Source of the DNA: Leuconostoc gelidum subsp. gelidum KCTC 3527
GTDB taxonomy: Bacteria > Bacillota > Bacilli > Lactobacillales > Lactobacillaceae
Direction of reading: 5' to 3'
DNA length: 64,000 nt
Assembly: GCF_000166715.1 (NCBI RefSeq)
Contig: NZ_AEMI01000019.1
Coordinates: forward strand, 107,500 to 171,499
Part shown: piece after piece, positions 27,101 through 37,331 of the stretch
How the letters are laid out: each line of letters opens with the position of its first letter
Numbering within the stretch: position 1 is the stretch's first letter
Notes under the pieces: model-generated
What the model saw: the letters and a program-made list of their open reading frames with translations, nothing else
What the model was told of the DNA's origin: nothing
Database searches by the model: none
Position numbers and translations under genes: made by a program

Positions 27101-28778
27101 AGTGTTGATTGGCAGTGGTATCATTTTTATCAACACCGTAGGCAGCTTTCATATAATCTGAGGCAATTTCTAACAAATCCGCGTCCACATTGTCAACAGC
27201 ATCTACGCGAATACCATCGAAGTTGGCATCGGCATCTTGATTAGTAATTGAACCAAAATTCAATAAATAATACATCCAATTTAATTGTTCAGCTTGAACA
27301 ACCGGATTTGAATTATCAACGTCATTAGCTAATAAAAAATCATAACCACCTTGTGTTGGATCGATAGAATATGAAGAATAGCCTTTTTGATTTGTTGGTG
27401 TGCGATTTAAAAGGCGATAATCAGAATTAGCATTAGGTGTTTTATCACTATTAACATAACGCAATGCGCCACCTTGAAGATGGTCTTTATCATTACCAGT
27501 TGTTTGAAGCTCACTATTAACGTTCCAATTGGATTGGCTATCAACAAAATCAGAAATATCATGCTGTAACCAATTAGTTTGGCCTTCCTGACTAATTTTT
27601 TGTTCGATTTTTAATTGTGTATCTTGGCTAGCCTGATTTAGTATACTTTGATCATCATTGGCAGAAAAATCAACTGAACTATTACTTAAACCAAGATTTT
27701 TCATATAATTAAGATAATTAACTTGTGTTATTTTATCTGGCCACCAACTCATTAAAAGTGGTCGAAAATCTTTATCAGATGAAGGTGTCCAATCTTTTCC
27801 ATTAACTAATATATCTTTCGGGCGGTACCAACTATCAGCTGTTAAGTACCCATCAATTTCAGTAAAGTTATCCTTGGTCGTATTTTCAACCGCATTATGT
27901 GCTGTAAAGCTATTGTTTTGACTTGTCAGGCCTTGCTTGAATTGATAATCATTTGTTGCTGATAAAAGACCCGTTTCTTTGTCAAAATATAGTACTTGTC
28001 CATCAACAACGGTGGTAAAGTTTTTCTTTGCCTGTCCATTGTCATCAATATAGTATGTTTTCCCGTCAATTGTTTGGATATTTTTGGAATGATATTGATT
28101 TGAATCTTTTTTTGTTTCAGATTGATTGTTTTCTTTTACCGGCGCTTCCTTGCTTGCCTGATCCTCTGTTGGCGCTTTTACGGATACGGAATCGTCATTT
28201 TTAGTAGCAACATCATTATCTTTGTGATTGTTAGCCACAGCTACCTGGTTGTTAGTAGTATCAGTGTTTGGCTGACTATTTGAATTAGTCGTGGATGGAC
28301 CAGTTGTAGATAATACATCAGTAGATGTTTTAACAGGTGCAGTAACTGCAAGGCTGTCCTTTGCCTGTACTGTATTTGCATTACTATCAGTATTTTTGTT
28401 TTGATTAGCTACAGAATTGCTTGAATCCTGAATAGTTGTTTTATCATTACTAACTGGTACCGTAGTTTGAGCTGATAGATCATTTGAAACCGGCTGAGTT
28501 AAAATGTCATTTTGAACGTTGTCTGTTGCTCCCTTTGTTTGATTCGATGAAACAGGGACATTTTGGTCAATATTTGATATTTTTTTAGTTGCAGCAACAG
28601 GAACGTCTTGTGATGTATCCTTGACTTTTTTTACTGTAGCATAGTGTATCGTATCAGCACTAACTTGCTGTACAGACATGCCTAAACCGATAATCAGTGA
28701 CACGCCAGCAGTAACCCATAGTTTCCCTGATTTGTATAATTTTTTTCGGCATGTTGTTTCTTGATTTTTCATTTTCAC
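24186..28778 (-). CDS. Glucansucrase GH70 (dextransucrase-type), secreted
   Basis: A 1530-residue extracellular enzyme polymerising glucose from sucrose. The N-terminus carries a KxYKxGKxW-type signal ([10 protein letters not shown]) ending near VSADT, followed by a Thr/Asn/Gln-rich variable region to about residue 240 and a YG-type repeat. The circularly permuted barrel shows motif [14 protein letters not shown] (nucleophile Asp526), motif [12 protein letters not shown] (Glu564), motif [12 protein letters not shown] (Asp643) and motif [15 protein letters not shown] (about 1020). SEV after RAHD is the dextransucrase (alpha-1,6) form. Residues about 1150-1520 are YFD-type glucan-binding repeats; there is no LPxTG. 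Start is GTG at 28778 or ATG at 28772, both served by one GGAG. Rgg lies divergent. Confidence 0.95.
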   Translation of the reverse strand: MKMKNQETTCRKKLYKSGKLWVTAGVSLIIGLGMSVQQVSADTIHYATVKKVKDTSQDVPVAATKKISNIDQNVPVSSNQTKGATDNVQNDILTQPVSNDLSAQTTVPVSNDKTTIQDSSNSVANQNKNTDSNANTVQAKDSLAVTAPVKTSTDVLSTTGPSTTNSNSQPNTDTTNNQVAVANNHKDNDVATKNDDSVSVKAPTEDQASKEAPVKENNQSETKKDSNQYHSKNIQTIDGKTYYIDDNGQAKKNFTTVVDGQVLYFDKETGLLSATNDYQFKQGLTSQNNSFTAHNAVENTTKDNFTEIDGYLTADSWYRPKDILVNGKDWTPSSDKDFRPLLMSWWPDKITQVNYLNYMKNLGLSNSSVDFSANDDQSILNQASQDTQLKIEQKISQEGQTNWLQHDISDFVDSQSNWNVNSELQTTGNDKDHLQGGALRYVNSDKTPNANSDYRLLNRTPTNQKGYSSYSIDPTQGGYDFLLANDVDNSNPVVQAEQLNWMYYLLNFGSITNQDADANFDGIRVDAVDNVDADLLEIASDYMKAAYGVDKNDTTANQHLSILEDWSDNDAAYVKDQGNNQLSMDNKLRLALKYSLTMPLTDQKGTAIRSGLEPLITNSLVDRTIDSTDNIAQPNYSFVRAHDSEVQTVIAEIIKEKIDANSDGLTPMIDQLEQAFKIYNADQLKTNKEFTQFNMPSAYALLLTNKDTVPRVYYGDLYTDDGQYMANKSPYYDAINTLLQSRLKYVSGGQKMSMAYIMGDSSMAAQGNRGLLTSVRYGKGAMTADDKGTTETRAQGIAVIEGNNPELKLSTTDQVILKMGAAHKNQAYRPAILTTKNGIVTYLTDAEVDPSLVKYTTGNGELVFNQSDIQGVANPQVSGYLSVWVPVGASNIQDARTSSDNIKSVNDNKTLHSNAALDSQVIYEGFSNFQYFPTTESEYSNVVIAKNTDLYKSWGITSFELPPQYRSSTEGSFLDSIIQNGYAFTDRYDLGFNTPTKYGTVDQLRDAIKALHATGIKAMADWVPDQIYNLTGKQIVTAERVNNSGVYNENSVINKTLYAAETVGGGDYQKLYGGAFLETIKSLYPSLFTTNQISTGVPMDPSEKIQEWSAKYFNGSNIQGRGAYYVLKDWATNSYFQVSSADKNNDFLPKQLMNQISNTGFASDDKGMTYFSTSGYQAKDTFIQDEKSNWYYFDKSGYMIYGLQTINNDNYYFLPNGIELQDAYLSDSKGNVYYFNKQGKQTVNNYFMDSNKNWRYFDQNGVMARGLSTIKEHVQYFNQDGTQVKDQFITDADGKLRYFTLDSGDMLTNQFKKLADGSWAYFGVNGLAVKGQQIINGQNLYFDDNYHQVKGHEQVDNQGIRHFYDADSGEMISNRFEKLTDGSWAYFDATGQAVKGYQTIKGQQLYFDDDAHQIKGHETVNQQGQIQFYDADSGEMISNRFEKLADGSWAYFDATGQAVKGYQTINGQNLYFDDNYHQIKGQAVTDNHGIVRYYDANSGAMVTDHFEKSSDNSWRYFGNDGTAKVSQPTV

Positions 28779-28834
28779 TTTTCTCCAAAACCTTATTCAT
28801 TATTTCTGACCACCTAAGATTGGCAAACCTTTAA

Positions 28835-28862
28835 TTGACACAAACAACCTTTTCAATATACA
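28835..28862 (+). promoter_or_regulatory. Promoter of the Rgg-type regulator
   Basis: -35 TTGACA (28835-28840), 16-base spacer, -10 TATACA (28857-28862), about 60 bp before the regulator's start. Confidence 0.65.
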
Positions 28863-28921
28863 CTAATAAAATAATGATTTTTATAATATGCATAAATGAA
28901 TATTATGACCAGGGGGGAATA

Positions 28922-29764
28922 ATGATAGTTCAAAGTAATTCGATTATTAGAAAAACAAGAAAATCAAGAGGCATTTCTCAAAAAGAGTTGGGACAATTAA
29001 TAGGTTCTCAGTCTATGATATCTCGAATTGAAAACGGTCTCACATCGCCTACTGATTATGCACTCCAACAAATTTGTGATATTTTAAACGTACCTATTGT
29101 TGATTATTTTGATACCGTTTTTGATAAAAAAAACGATTTGTCTTTATTAAAAGCGGAATTAGAACAAGCATTTGTTAATCAAAATAAAATGAGACTCGAA
29201 AAAATTTGTGAGTCGATAAAAGTAATGTCTGCCAACCGTCCAAATGATGTTGCCCTACGTCATTTCTTTTTGATGGCAAAATCTACAATGTATCATTTAG
29301 ATTTTAATATAGCATCAGCCTCTATACAACAGGAAATCACAGATTATTTCTTTGGTATTGAAAACTGGCAATATTATGATCTTTGCTTGTTTTTTTTTGT
29401 TGCTAATATGATAAGCGTTGAACATATACAGTCCTATATCACGGACATTATTGAACAATATGTTCAAAAAATCATGTCTCCCAATACCTCACGTATGGTG
29501 GCACCAGTATTAATTGTAATTTTAGAAGCTTCTATTGTGCAACATCAATATCATTTAACGAGTGACTTGCTAGATAAAATTGCCCCTTTGACCTTTTATC
29601 AACAGAATTTTGAATTTCAAACTTGGTTATTATTTTGGGAAGGTATTTTTGAAGATAATGTACAAAAAATTAATGATGCTTATGATATTACGCATCGCCT
29701 TCACATTGACACGACTAAATCATTATTTGATCGTATATTGACACACTATCAAATTGAAAAATAG
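28922..29764 (+). CDS. Rgg/GadR/MutR-family regulator
   Basis: A 280-residue regulator starting at ATG 28922, chosen because AGGGGGG lies five bases before it and the HTH follows directly (RKTRKSRGISQKELGQLIGS, QSMISRIENGLTSP). A longer frame from 28835 overlaps the promoter and is unlikely. The rest is helical, like the TPR-type peptide-binding domain of Rgg proteins. In Streptococcus gordonii an rgg gene adjacent to gtfG controls glucosyltransferase production; here the gene is divergent from the glucansucrase, so control of that enzyme is a reasonable inference. No SHP-like pheromone gene is seen in the spacer. Confidence 0.85.
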   Translation: MIVQSNSIIRKTRKSRGISQKELGQLIGSQSMISRIENGLTSPTDYALQQICDILNVPIVDYFDTVFDKKNDLSLLKAELEQAFVNQNKMRLEKICESIKVMSANRPNDVALRHFFLMAKSTMYHLDFNIASASIQQEITDYFFGIENWQYYDLCLFFFVANMISVEHIQSYITDIIEQYVQKIMSPNTSRMVAPVLIVILEASIVQHQYHLTSDLLDKIAPLTFYQQNFEFQTWLLFWEGIFEDNVQKINDAYDITHRLHIDTTKSLFDRILTHYQIEK

Positions 29765-29787
29765 TTATCAATTGAAAATCATAATAA

Positions 29788-29824
29788 AACCCTCGGATTT
29801 GGATATAATCCAAATTCGGGGGTT
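29788..29824 (+). terminator. Terminator after the rgg gene
   Basis: AACCC-CGGATTTGGAT / ATCCAAATTCG-GGGTT type stem (two mismatches), A-rich before and weakly T-rich after. Confidence 0.7.
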
Positions 29825-29870
29825 CAACATTTTATAATTTAATTGTTATTCAGCAGCTGGATTTATGATA

Positions 29871-32510
29871 TTATACCTTAAATAATGCTGGCTGAACACG
29901 TTTTAAAAGTTCAAGAATAATTGTTGGTACTAACGACAATATAAAAATAATTATCCAATGTCCTACTGAAACGGCTGTTAGTCCGAACAAAACTTGTGTA
30001 GCAGGCAATAATGCAACTACCAGCGTGATAACAGTTGCCAATATAGCCATATTTACTAATCCTGGATTGGCGTTATATTTAATCGAAAATAACGATTTTT
30101 CTGAACGGATATTAAAGACATGAATAATAGACGTCATTGATAAGACAATAAATGCTAATGTTTGACCAATTTGTTCATTTGGTACCAAGCCACCAAAAAC
30201 GACATTTTGACCAATCCAAATCGCTATTAGCGTTACAATTGCAAATAACACCGCATTGATTGCTATTTGACGACCGAGCCCTTGTGCAAATAAGTTAGTT
30301 TTTTTAGGCATTGGTGGTTCATTCATAACATTTGTTAGTATCGGCTCACGACTTAAAGCGAATCCTGGCAAACCATCAGACACTAAATTAATGAACAATA
30401 AATGGACTGGTAGTAATGGTGATCCCCATCCTAGAAGCATTGCAATCAAAATCACAATTATTTCTGATATGTTTGCACTCAATAAGAAGTTAATGGTTTT
30501 TCGGATTTTAATATATACGCCACGCCCCTCAGAAATGGCATCAACAATCGTTGCAAAGTTATCATCTGTTAGGATAATATCTGATGCATCACGCGCAACA
30601 TCAGTGCCCGTTTCACCCATAGAGATACCTACATTGGCTGCCTTTAATGCAGGCGCATCATTAACACCATCACCTGTCATTGCAATCGTAGCATCTTGCC
30701 TCTGCCATGATTTGATAATTCTGATTTTATCAGTTGGTGTGACACGCGCGTAAACAGTATAGGCTGTAATATTTGCATCGAGTTCCTGATCTGATAGCTT
30801 AGCCAATTCTGAACCTGTAATTGTCTGATCACCCTCATGCAAAATACCTATTTCAGAAGCAATTGCACTGGCTGTTTCAACATGATCACCGGTGATCATA
30901 ATTGTTTTAACACCGGCTAAACGCGCCTTTTCAACAGCTAGAGTTGATTCTGGCCGTGGTGGGTCAATAATACCAACTAACCCTACTAAGGTTAAGTTTT
31001 GCTCATAAAACGCCTGGGTTGGATTTTCGGGCATCACATCAAAAGTTTGTTTTGAAATGGTTAAAACACGTAACGCTTCACGGCCAAACATTGTATTAAT
31101 CTTTTCAGCTTGCACCATATTTCCATGTTTAATCATGGGTAACAAAACATCAAAAGCACCCTTTGTAATCGCAATATAACCACCTTCAGGTTGTTTATGA
31201 ACGGTCGTCATTCGCTTTTTTGTAGAATTAAATGGTATCTGATCCACAAGTGGGTATGTAGCCAATAGTGCATCACGAGACTTATCCATTTCGATGGCAC
31301 GTACTAAGGCCACTTCAGTTGGTAACCCGTCATATATAGTTTGACCATCATTTTTTTTGATTGACACATTTGTCGAAATGGCTGCTAGTGATAGAACTTC
31401 TATAGCATGCGAGTCTAAATCGTCATGTATTTCACTTAAATGATTTTGTTCATTCTGCCATACTTTACGGACGGTCATCTTGTTTTGTGTTAATGTCCCA
31501 GTTTTATCAGAAGCAATAACATTTGTCGTTCCCAAAATTTCAACAGCTGGTAATCGTCGAATAATGGCGTGTTTTTGTGCGATTCTTTGCACACCTAAAG
31601 CTAATGTCATTGTCACAATAACAGCTAAGGTTTCAGGTACAACCGCAACTGCTAACGATATTGCGGTTAAGAAAATATGTTTCAAATCCATTCCTTGCGC
31701 AATGCCAAGAATCAAAACAACTATCGCTGCCCCAATGGCAACCCAAGAAATATTTTTACCCAATTGAACTAAACGTCGTTGCAACGGGGTTAACGATGTC
31801 CCATTTTCAGCATTAAGGAGACCAGCAATTGTTCCCATCTCAGTTTGCATACCGACAGCCGTGACGATAGCTTTACCATGCCCGTTAACAATTGTCGTGC
31901 CACGATACACCATTGTCACACGCTCGCCTAAACTCACTTCAGCATCATAATTAAAGATTGCATCAGCGTCTTTTTCAACCGGTAGACTTTCCCCAGTTAA
32001 TGCAGATTCTTCTGCTTGTAACTCAATTGCCTCAATTAATCGGGCATCTGCTACAATTGCACTGCCATTTTCAATTATCAGTATGTCACCTAAAACAATA
32101 TTGTCTGCATCAACAAGATTGACTTCCCCATCGCGTAAAACTTTGACCTGGGTGCGATTTAAATTATGTAAAGCTGCTAATGAATTTTCAGCTTTGCCTT
32201 CTTGAAAAATCGAAAGGAACGAGTTAATGATAACAATACCAATAATCAGCAAACTTTCAAAATAATGCCCTGTTCCCTCTATGTATGTTGCCACAAATGA
32301 AATAACTGCAGCAATCAATAATATAATAGTTGCCACATCTCTTAAACTAATTAAGATTTTATGCCACAATGGTTCCTTCTTTTTTGTGACAAATACGTTA
32401 CTGCCAAATTTTTCCCGGCTAACGCTCACCTGTTTTTTACTTAATCCTTCTTGCACATCAACATTTTGTGCAGCGATTGTTTCTTTAATACCCTTTCGGT
32501 ACGCTGTCAT
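29871..32510 (-). CDS. P-type cation-transporting ATPase (Ca2+/PMR1-like, PII type)
   Basis: An 879-residue pump. Start ATG at 32510 is preferred over 32537 because AAGGAGG lies seven bases upstream. Order: N-terminal cation-ATPase domain, TM1-2, actuator with TGESLPVEK, TM3-4 with the ion-binding VVPETLAVIVTM (PEGL-type site as PETL), phosphorylation Asp335 in SDKTGTLTQNK, KGAFD nucleotide site, TGDGVNDAPALK hinge, and TM5-10. It matches the Ca2+-ATPase (LMCA1/PMR1) group in general form; Mn2+ or Na+/K+ transport cannot be excluded. It is monocistronic, with no riboswitch visible upstream. Confidence 0.9.
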   Translation of the reverse strand: MTAYRKGIKETIAAQNVDVQEGLSKKQVSVSREKFGSNVFVTKKKEPLWHKILISLRDVATIILLIAAVISFVATYIEGTGHYFESLLIIGIVIINSFLSIFQEGKAENSLAALHNLNRTQVKVLRDGEVNLVDADNIVLGDILIIENGSAIVADARLIEAIELQAEESALTGESLPVEKDADAIFNYDAEVSLGERVTMVYRGTTIVNGHGKAIVTAVGMQTEMGTIAGLLNAENGTSLTPLQRRLVQLGKNISWVAIGAAIVVLILGIAQGMDLKHIFLTAISLAVAVVPETLAVIVTMTLALGVQRIAQKHAIIRRLPAVEILGTTNVIASDKTGTLTQNKMTVRKVWQNEQNHLSEIHDDLDSHAIEVLSLAAISTNVSIKKNDGQTIYDGLPTEVALVRAIEMDKSRDALLATYPLVDQIPFNSTKKRMTTVHKQPEGGYIAITKGAFDVLLPMIKHGNMVQAEKINTMFGREALRVLTISKQTFDVMPENPTQAFYEQNLTLVGLVGIIDPPRPESTLAVEKARLAGVKTIMITGDHVETASAIASEIGILHEGDQTITGSELAKLSDQELDANITAYTVYARVTPTDKIRIIKSWQRQDATIAMTGDGVNDAPALKAANVGISMGETGTDVARDASDIILTDDNFATIVDAISEGRGVYIKIRKTINFLLSANISEIIVILIAMLLGWGSPLLPVHLLFINLVSDGLPGFALSREPILTNVMNEPPMPKKTNLFAQGLGRQIAINAVLFAIVTLIAIWIGQNVVFGGLVPNEQIGQTLAFIVLSMTSIIHVFNIRSEKSLFSIKYNANPGLVNMAILATVITLVVALLPATQVLFGLTAVSVGHWIIIFILSLVPTIILELLKRVQPALFKV

Positions 32511-32537
32511 TCGAATTCCTCCTTGACTTTTAGTCAT

Positions 32538-32954
32538 TTTAATACAACTATAAAATAAACAATTCCATTTTTTATAACAAGTTCATCATTTTAAAATATG
32601 CCATGATTGAACAATAGATAAAATATGTTCTTAATTAAACAATCACTCTCATATCATTAAAATGATGTTATTGTCATGGTAAAGACATCGGCATTATATG
32701 ATAAATCAATGACACGATGTATGGTTTTTGTTTAATTAATGTACTATATATATCATAACATAGTTAGTCGATTCTATGTTTTAGTCTCATAAAAAACGCG
32801 TAGACTTAAATAAATATAAATCTACGGGCGCCGTTTAACTATGATATCTCTATATGTTAAAATAAACTCTCATATTATTTAGAACAACTGGTTCAAAATA
32901 ACAACTGACACGCAACGTTGTTTTTGAATAGGAGAGTAAGGCCGGACTATCTTC
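32538..32954. other. Intergenic region
   Basis: About 420 bases with no supported gene. It is very AT-rich. A weak hairpin CGTAGA / TCTACG lies at about 32798-32826 without a clear T tail. It includes the promoter region of the P-type ATPase, but no convincing -35/-10 pair was identified. Confidence 0.5.
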
Positions 32955-33875
32955 TTAGAAAAAATTAAACGCATTGTCAATCTCTTGGTATTCATCTGTA
33001 GACAAATCAATCTTCAACGTGGCAACGTTGTTAGCCACTTGACTAGGAACTCGTGCACCTGGGATAACAGCACTTATTTCGGGGTTTTTAATATACCAAG
33101 CTAATATGATTTGCGTAACTGTAGCACCATGCTTATTAGCAATAACATCAATACCTTTTAGTATTTGAATAATTTTTTCAAACTGTTCACGATTCAAATG
33201 CTTAAATTTATCAGCATCATCAATTGTATATTTTCCAGTCAGCAAACCTGAAACCAACGGAAAATAAGGTACGAACTTGATGTCGTTTTCTTTTAAGTAA
33301 GGCCATATTTCTCGCTCCACATGACGTTGAATGAGATTATAATGATCTTCAACATAATCCACTTGATTATTTTTATTCGCTTCTTTGATTTGTTCTAAAC
33401 TAAAATTAGACAGGCCAATCGCACGAATTTTGCCAGCTTTTTTCAATTCATTTAATGCTGCAACAGCTTTATCTTTTGGTGTTTTGTCATCTGGAAAGTG
33501 AATATAAAAAATATCAATATAGTCAGTTTGTAGTCGTGACAGAGCATCGTTCACAGATTTTTCTAAAAAGATAGGATCATTATTGATCGTTAAATTATTG
33601 TCTGGATCTTGGGCAGCTTTTGTGGCAATTTTAAAATTTTCCCTAGGATAATTTTTTATAACCTGTCCAATAATTTCCTCAGAGCGTCCTAACCCGTACA
33701 TATATGCCGTATCAATCATGGCGATACCAGAATCAAGCGCTTCTTTGACAACATCAAAACCATCTTGATCTTTTAAATTATCAAATAAATTGTGACCACC
33801 CACTTTATTGGTGCCAATACCTAATTTAATGGCCTGATTATTAATCATTTTACCCTTGTTTTGATCGATTAACAT
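32955..33875 (-). CDS. Aldo/keto reductase
   Basis: A 306-residue NADPH-dependent oxidoreductase of the (beta/alpha)8 AKR superfamily. Catalytic residues: Asp and Tyr in IDTAYMYGLGRSEE, Lys in KIATKAA, His in FYIHFPDD. The C-terminal cofactor region reads AVIPGARVPSQVANN. It reduces aldehydes or ketones; substrate unknown. Start ATG has an AGGAGG site. It is monocistronic. Confidence 0.9.
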   Translation of the reverse strand: MLIDQNKGKMINNQAIKLGIGTNKVGGHNLFDNLKDQDGFDVVKEALDSGIAMIDTAYMYGLGRSEEIIGQVIKNYPRENFKIATKAAQDPDNNLTINNDPIFLEKSVNDALSRLQTDYIDIFYIHFPDDKTPKDKAVAALNELKKAGKIRAIGLSNFSLEQIKEANKNNQVDYVEDHYNLIQRHVEREIWPYLKENDIKFVPYFPLVSGLLTGKYTIDDADKFKHLNREQFEKIIQILKGIDVIANKHGATVTQIILAWYIKNPEISAVIPGARVPSQVANNVATLKIDLSTDEYQEIDNAFNFF

Positions 33876-34136
33876 GATATCCTCCTAGTTTGTCTTTATT
33901 ATTTGCAATTATACAACAAAATATTATTGCAAGTTGATAATTTGCTCGTAATACTATTACTATTTTGCTATGTGCATTCACAAACATGCAATCATACGCA
34001 GAAATACTAATTGGCATCTATGATAAGCAGCATTAATAACAACGCAGTTCACAGATGACGGTCGCAAGTTATCATCATCGTTGGTTATAAATTCTCCCCT
34101 AATCCAAAGATTAATTATTGAGCCTGTTAATAAAAA

Positions 34137-34169
34137 ATACTCTGAAAGTTAAATTAACTTTCAGAGTAT
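34137..34169 (-). terminator. Terminator after the AI-2E-family gene
   Basis: ATACTCTGAAAGTTAA / TTAACTTTCAGAGTAT perfect 16-base stem, then TTTTTT on the minus strand. Confidence 0.9.
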
Positions 34170-34175
34170 CCGATG

Positions 34176-35174
34176 TCATTGGTTTTTGAATTTTTGAATT
34201 CTAAAAAAATCAAGTAAAAATGTTAGGATAGGTAAACCGACAACCAATCCCCAGACGCCAAATAGTTTTTCCATGATAATCAGATTGAGCAAAATGACTA
34301 ATATCGGCATGTGCGTTCGCTGTGACATAAAGTGTGGATGCAAAAAATATGATTCAAGAAAATGGACACATGCGACAGCTACTAAAATAATCAATACCGT
34401 ATGCCAGTTCCCAATGATAAAAGCAGTAATTGTTAACGGTACTAGGGAAATAATGACACCAAAAACTGGAATTAATCCCAGAATAAATATCAGAATTGCA
34501 AATCCTAGTAGGTATGGAAACTGCAAAAATGCTAGTACTGCCACCATGACTGCTGTGTTGATAACACATATCATGAGTTGTACTTCAAATAATCTACCTA
34601 ATATAATAATAAAGCGATGAATAATAATATAAAATTCACCAAAAAATTTATGGTATGGACTATGTAGAAAATGCAATGACCATGACCGCAACTGTGGGTA
34701 TGTCATGCTAAATATGAAACTAAACAACAATGCCAAAACCAACTCATACAATACATGACCAACTTGATTTAAATGCGAAATTCCTTTTGAAATCAGTTGA
34801 TCAGTATTTAAAGTAGTCGTATAGTGATGCATATTTGTGTATACTTCCTTTAGGAAGCCATTGGTATCCCAACTGGTGTCTGTTGCCAGTGCCATCATAC
34901 TTTTAACTTGATGCATCACGGTTGTCGTACCATGATTAATAGCTAATACAATTAAAGTGATTACCAAAATATAAACTAAAGCAATTGATATTGCACGCGA
35001 CGTTTTTAAAACAGCAGATACCCGTTTACCAGCATTAATCGCTAGATATGAAAAAATAATTGTGAGTAGTAATAACGACATAAATTGTTTCAAAAAAACA
35101 ATAAGTGCAATAATAACTGTTAACACAAAATAACGGTACAGTTGACTATGACGCCAAGATATAAATGAATTCAT
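34176..35174 (-). CDS. AI-2E family transporter (TqsA/YdiK-like)
   Basis: A 332-residue membrane protein with about eight TM segments in the arrangement of PF01594: two N-terminal TMs, a periplasmic helical domain at about 65-135, and a C-terminal block containing LGLIPVFGVIISLVPLTI and a GVWGLVVGLPILTF ending. The family includes TqsA (AI-2 export) and Na+/H+ antiporters, so substrate remains open. Monocistronic with its own terminator. Confidence 0.88.
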   Translation of the reverse strand: MNSFISWRHSQLYRYFVLTVIIALIVFLKQFMSLLLLTIIFSYLAINAGKRVSAVLKTSRAISIALVYILVITLIVLAINHGTTTVMHQVKSMMALATDTSWDTNGFLKEVYTNMHHYTTTLNTDQLISKGISHLNQVGHVLYELVLALLFSFIFSMTYPQLRSWSLHFLHSPYHKFFGEFYIIIHRFIIILGRLFEVQLMICVINTAVMVAVLAFLQFPYLLGFAILIFILGLIPVFGVIISLVPLTITAFIIGNWHTVLIILVAVACVHFLESYFLHPHFMSQRTHMPILVILLNLIIMEKLFGVWGLVVGLPILTFLLDFFRIQKFKNQ

Positions 35175-35234
35175 TGAATTCCCCCTCTATATCATTATTA
35201 TATACGAAATATCAAAAATAAGTCAGACAATATT

Positions 35235-35272
35235 AAAAACATTTCAGATAGTGATTATCTGAAATGTTTTTA
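35235..35272 (-). terminator. Terminator after the glutathione peroxidase gene
   Basis: AAAACATTTCAGATA / TATCTGAAATGTTTT perfect 15-base stem, T-rich on both sides. Confidence 0.85.
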
Positions 35273-35285
35273 ATGCATTACTTTG

Positions 35286-35765
35286 TTATTTTAACACTTT
35301 TTTGATATCATCAATCATATCGTTTGGACTTGTCTTTGGTGCAAAACGTTTCACTACTTGTCCATCACGATCGACCAAAAATTTGGTAAAATTCCACTTG
35401 ACCGTACTTCCTAACGGCCCGGGCACGCTTTTGTTCAAATATTTGAACAAAGGGTCTGTATTTTTGCCATTAACTGCAATTAAATGATGCATTGGAAATG
35501 TAACGCCATACGAGAGTCGACATGCTTCAGCTGCATCATGACTAGAATTTAATTCTTGTTTAAACTGATTTGATGGAAATCCAAGTATCATCAAGCCATC
35601 ATCTTTATATTTTTGATAAATGGCTTCAAGTTCTGAAAACTGTGGTGCAAAACCACATTTAGTAGCCGTATTGACGATAATTATTGGTCGTCCTCGCAGT
35701 TCATCAAGTGAATAAGTCTCCCCATTCTCCTTCATGACAGTAAATTGATATATATTTTCAGACAT
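35286..35765 (-). CDS. Glutathione peroxidase family protein
   Basis: A 159-residue thioredoxin-fold peroxidase. The catalytic tetrad is visible: peroxidatic Cys in TATKCGFAPQF, Gln in FPSNQFKQE, and Trp-Asn in VKWNFTKFLVDRDG. There is a Cys, not selenocysteine, at the active site. It reduces hydroperoxides, in bacteria usually with thioredoxin. Ribosome site AAAGGGAA. Monocistronic between terminators. Confidence 0.92.
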   Translation of the reverse strand: MSENIYQFTVMKENGETYSLDELRGRPIIIVNTATKCGFAPQFSELEAIYQKYKDDGLMILGFPSNQFKQELNSSHDAAEACRLSYGVTFPMHHLIAVNGKNTDPLFKYLNKSVPGPLGSTVKWNFTKFLVDRDGQVVKRFAPKTSPNDMIDDIKKVLK

Positions 35766-35826
35766 TAATTTCCCTTTCTATGGCCTAAACTACAAGGTAT
35801 AGGCTATACTTTTAATAATAAGACAA

Positions 35827-35858
35827 AAGCAGCCTTTTCCAATAGAAAAAGACTGCTT
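35827..35858 (-). terminator. Terminator after the butanediol-type dehydrogenase
   Basis: AAGCAG-CCTTTT / AAAAAG-ACTGCTT stem (one interruption) with TTTT on the minus strand, 6 bp past the stop. Confidence 0.75.
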
Positions 35859-35864
35859 GAAAGA

Positions 35865-36911
35865 CTATTTGCTTAAGTCAACTATAATTTTAGCTTGAGA
35901 TTTATCGTGCGTTAATGACTCAAAACCATCAGTCACAATGTCATCTAGCTCAATCGTATCAGTAATTACTGGTGCCACATCAATTTGGCCACTGCTTACA
36001 AGATCAACAGTTTGTTGGAAAGTTTCTTTTGAATAGGCAATAGTTGTTGTTAATTTAACGCCAGCATTCATAAGTTGCATTGGGTTAAATGTAATTGGGC
36101 GCGCAAATATTGATACAATAACCATTGTACCTCGTGGTCGTGTTGCATCAATTGCCTGCTCGAATGTAGGTTGTACGCCAGCTACTTCAAACGAGACATC
36201 TGCACCACCAGGAATAATATTTTTAATGGCAGCTACTGTATCATTTACTTGGCTTGGGTTAACGATATCAGTTGCCCCCATTTCAAGCGCTTTATTAAGA
36301 CGGACTTCAGATAGATCAACAGCAACAATTTTAGTTGCACCAGCTGCTTTTGCAGCAGCAGCTACTAGTACACCGATTGGTCCAGCACCAAATATAACTA
36401 CTTTTTCACCGAAACGTAGACCACCTTCTTTAACAGCCTGAACAGCAACTGCTGTAGGTTCAATTGTAGCTGCTAATTTCATTGAAAAATCTTCTGGTAA
36501 ACGATACAAGCTATCTTCAGGTACATTGACGTGTGAAGTGAATCCACCATCAGTACTCAAACCAATAAAGCTGTAGCCATCATAAACATCTACATCATCA
36601 GGTACATTTCCTTTTGTTATCGTTGGATTAATTGACACATGGTCACCAACTTTATATTGAGTAACATCAGCACCAATTTTTTCAATAACACCTGAAAATT
36701 CATGGCCCATCGTCAATGGTGCTTGACCACCTGTTAGTTCATCCGGTTGATCAACCGGAATAAACACTGGACCTTCAAGATATTCATGTAAGTCGCTACC
36801 ACAGATACCAGCATAAGCAACACGTACAACCACTTCATTTGATTTGGTTGGTTTCAATTCTACTTCTTCAACGCGAACATCTTTAACGCCATGCCATACA
36901 GCTGCCTTCAT
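35865..36911 (-). CDS. Zinc-dependent alcohol dehydrogenase, (R,R)-butanediol dehydrogenase-like
   Basis: A 348-residue MDR enzyme. Catalytic zinc ligands are Cys in GICGSDLHEYLEGP and His-Glu in MGHEFSG. The Rossmann motif is FGAGPIGVLVAA. The EYLEGPVFIP insert after GSDLHE is characteristic of (R,R)-2,3-butanediol / acetoin reductases of lactic acid bacteria; structural-zinc cysteines are absent, as in that group. It would reduce acetoin to butanediol and recycle NADH. Monocistronic. Confidence 0.85.
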   Translation of the reverse strand: MKAAVWHGVKDVRVEEVELKPTKSNEVVVRVAYAGICGSDLHEYLEGPVFIPVDQPDELTGGQAPLTMGHEFSGVIEKIGADVTQYKVGDHVSINPTITKGNVPDDVDVYDGYSFIGLSTDGGFTSHVNVPEDSLYRLPEDFSMKLAATIEPTAVAVQAVKEGGLRFGEKVVIFGAGPIGVLVAAAAKAAGATKIVAVDLSEVRLNKALEMGATDIVNPSQVNDTVAAIKNIIPGGADVSFEVAGVQPTFEQAIDATRPRGTMVIVSIFARPITFNPMQLMNAGVKLTTTIAYSKETFQQTVDLVSSGQIDVAPVITDTIELDDIVTDGFESLTHDKSQAKIIVDLSK

Positions 36912-37331
36912 TATAATTCTCCTTTACCACGAGTACGTATTTTAAAATTAGCTATCGCTTGCTTTTATTATAGCACTACTCATTGAAAATGGTCACAGAA
37001 TTTATAATGCAATAGTACTTCTAAATTACCACTTATTGGCCACGTTATTTGATTATATTTGCACTGTCAGCCTTAACTCAGGTTCAACCCAAAAAATTTT
37101 TTTGAACCAAATATTATTACCTGACGAGGGATGAATAATTGGAAAACAGTGCGATAAAAATGCGTTATAGTTTTGAATAGTTACAGCAATTGTGTCTTTT
37201 GATGTTCATGTCAAATAGTGATTTTGTGTGTATGCTTCTATGAATAAAGTAGTTAACTCAAAAATTGGTATTTGCACCATTAATTTACTATGACACGCGT
37301 TTCTATGCGCTTGACCAATTTTTTTATGATG
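36912..37331. other. Intergenic region
   Basis: About 420 bases without a supported gene. A hairpin GGTTCAA / TTGAACC lies at 37081-37108 with no T run. No promoter is convincing. Confidence 0.5.

Noticed and set aside
28835..28921. A 29-codon N-terminal extension of Rgg starting from TTG
   Set aside because: The TTG is part of the TTGACA -35 box, and a perfect ribosome site lies before the ATG at 28922 directly ahead of the HTH.
28700..28922. SHP-type pheromone gene between rgg and the glucansucrase gene
   Set aside because: No short hydrophobic ORF with its own ribosome site is present in the spacer on either strand.
30391..32526. Open frames on the plus strand opposite the P-type ATPase
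   Set aside because: They are antisense to strong coding sequence, lack ribosome sites and have low-complexity Thr/Ile/Ala-rich products typical of shadow frames.
32538..32954. A yybP-ykoY (Mn2+) riboswitch ahead of the P-type ATPase
   Set aside because: No G-rich paired motif or conserved loop sequence was found in the upstream region, so Mn2+ control is not supported.
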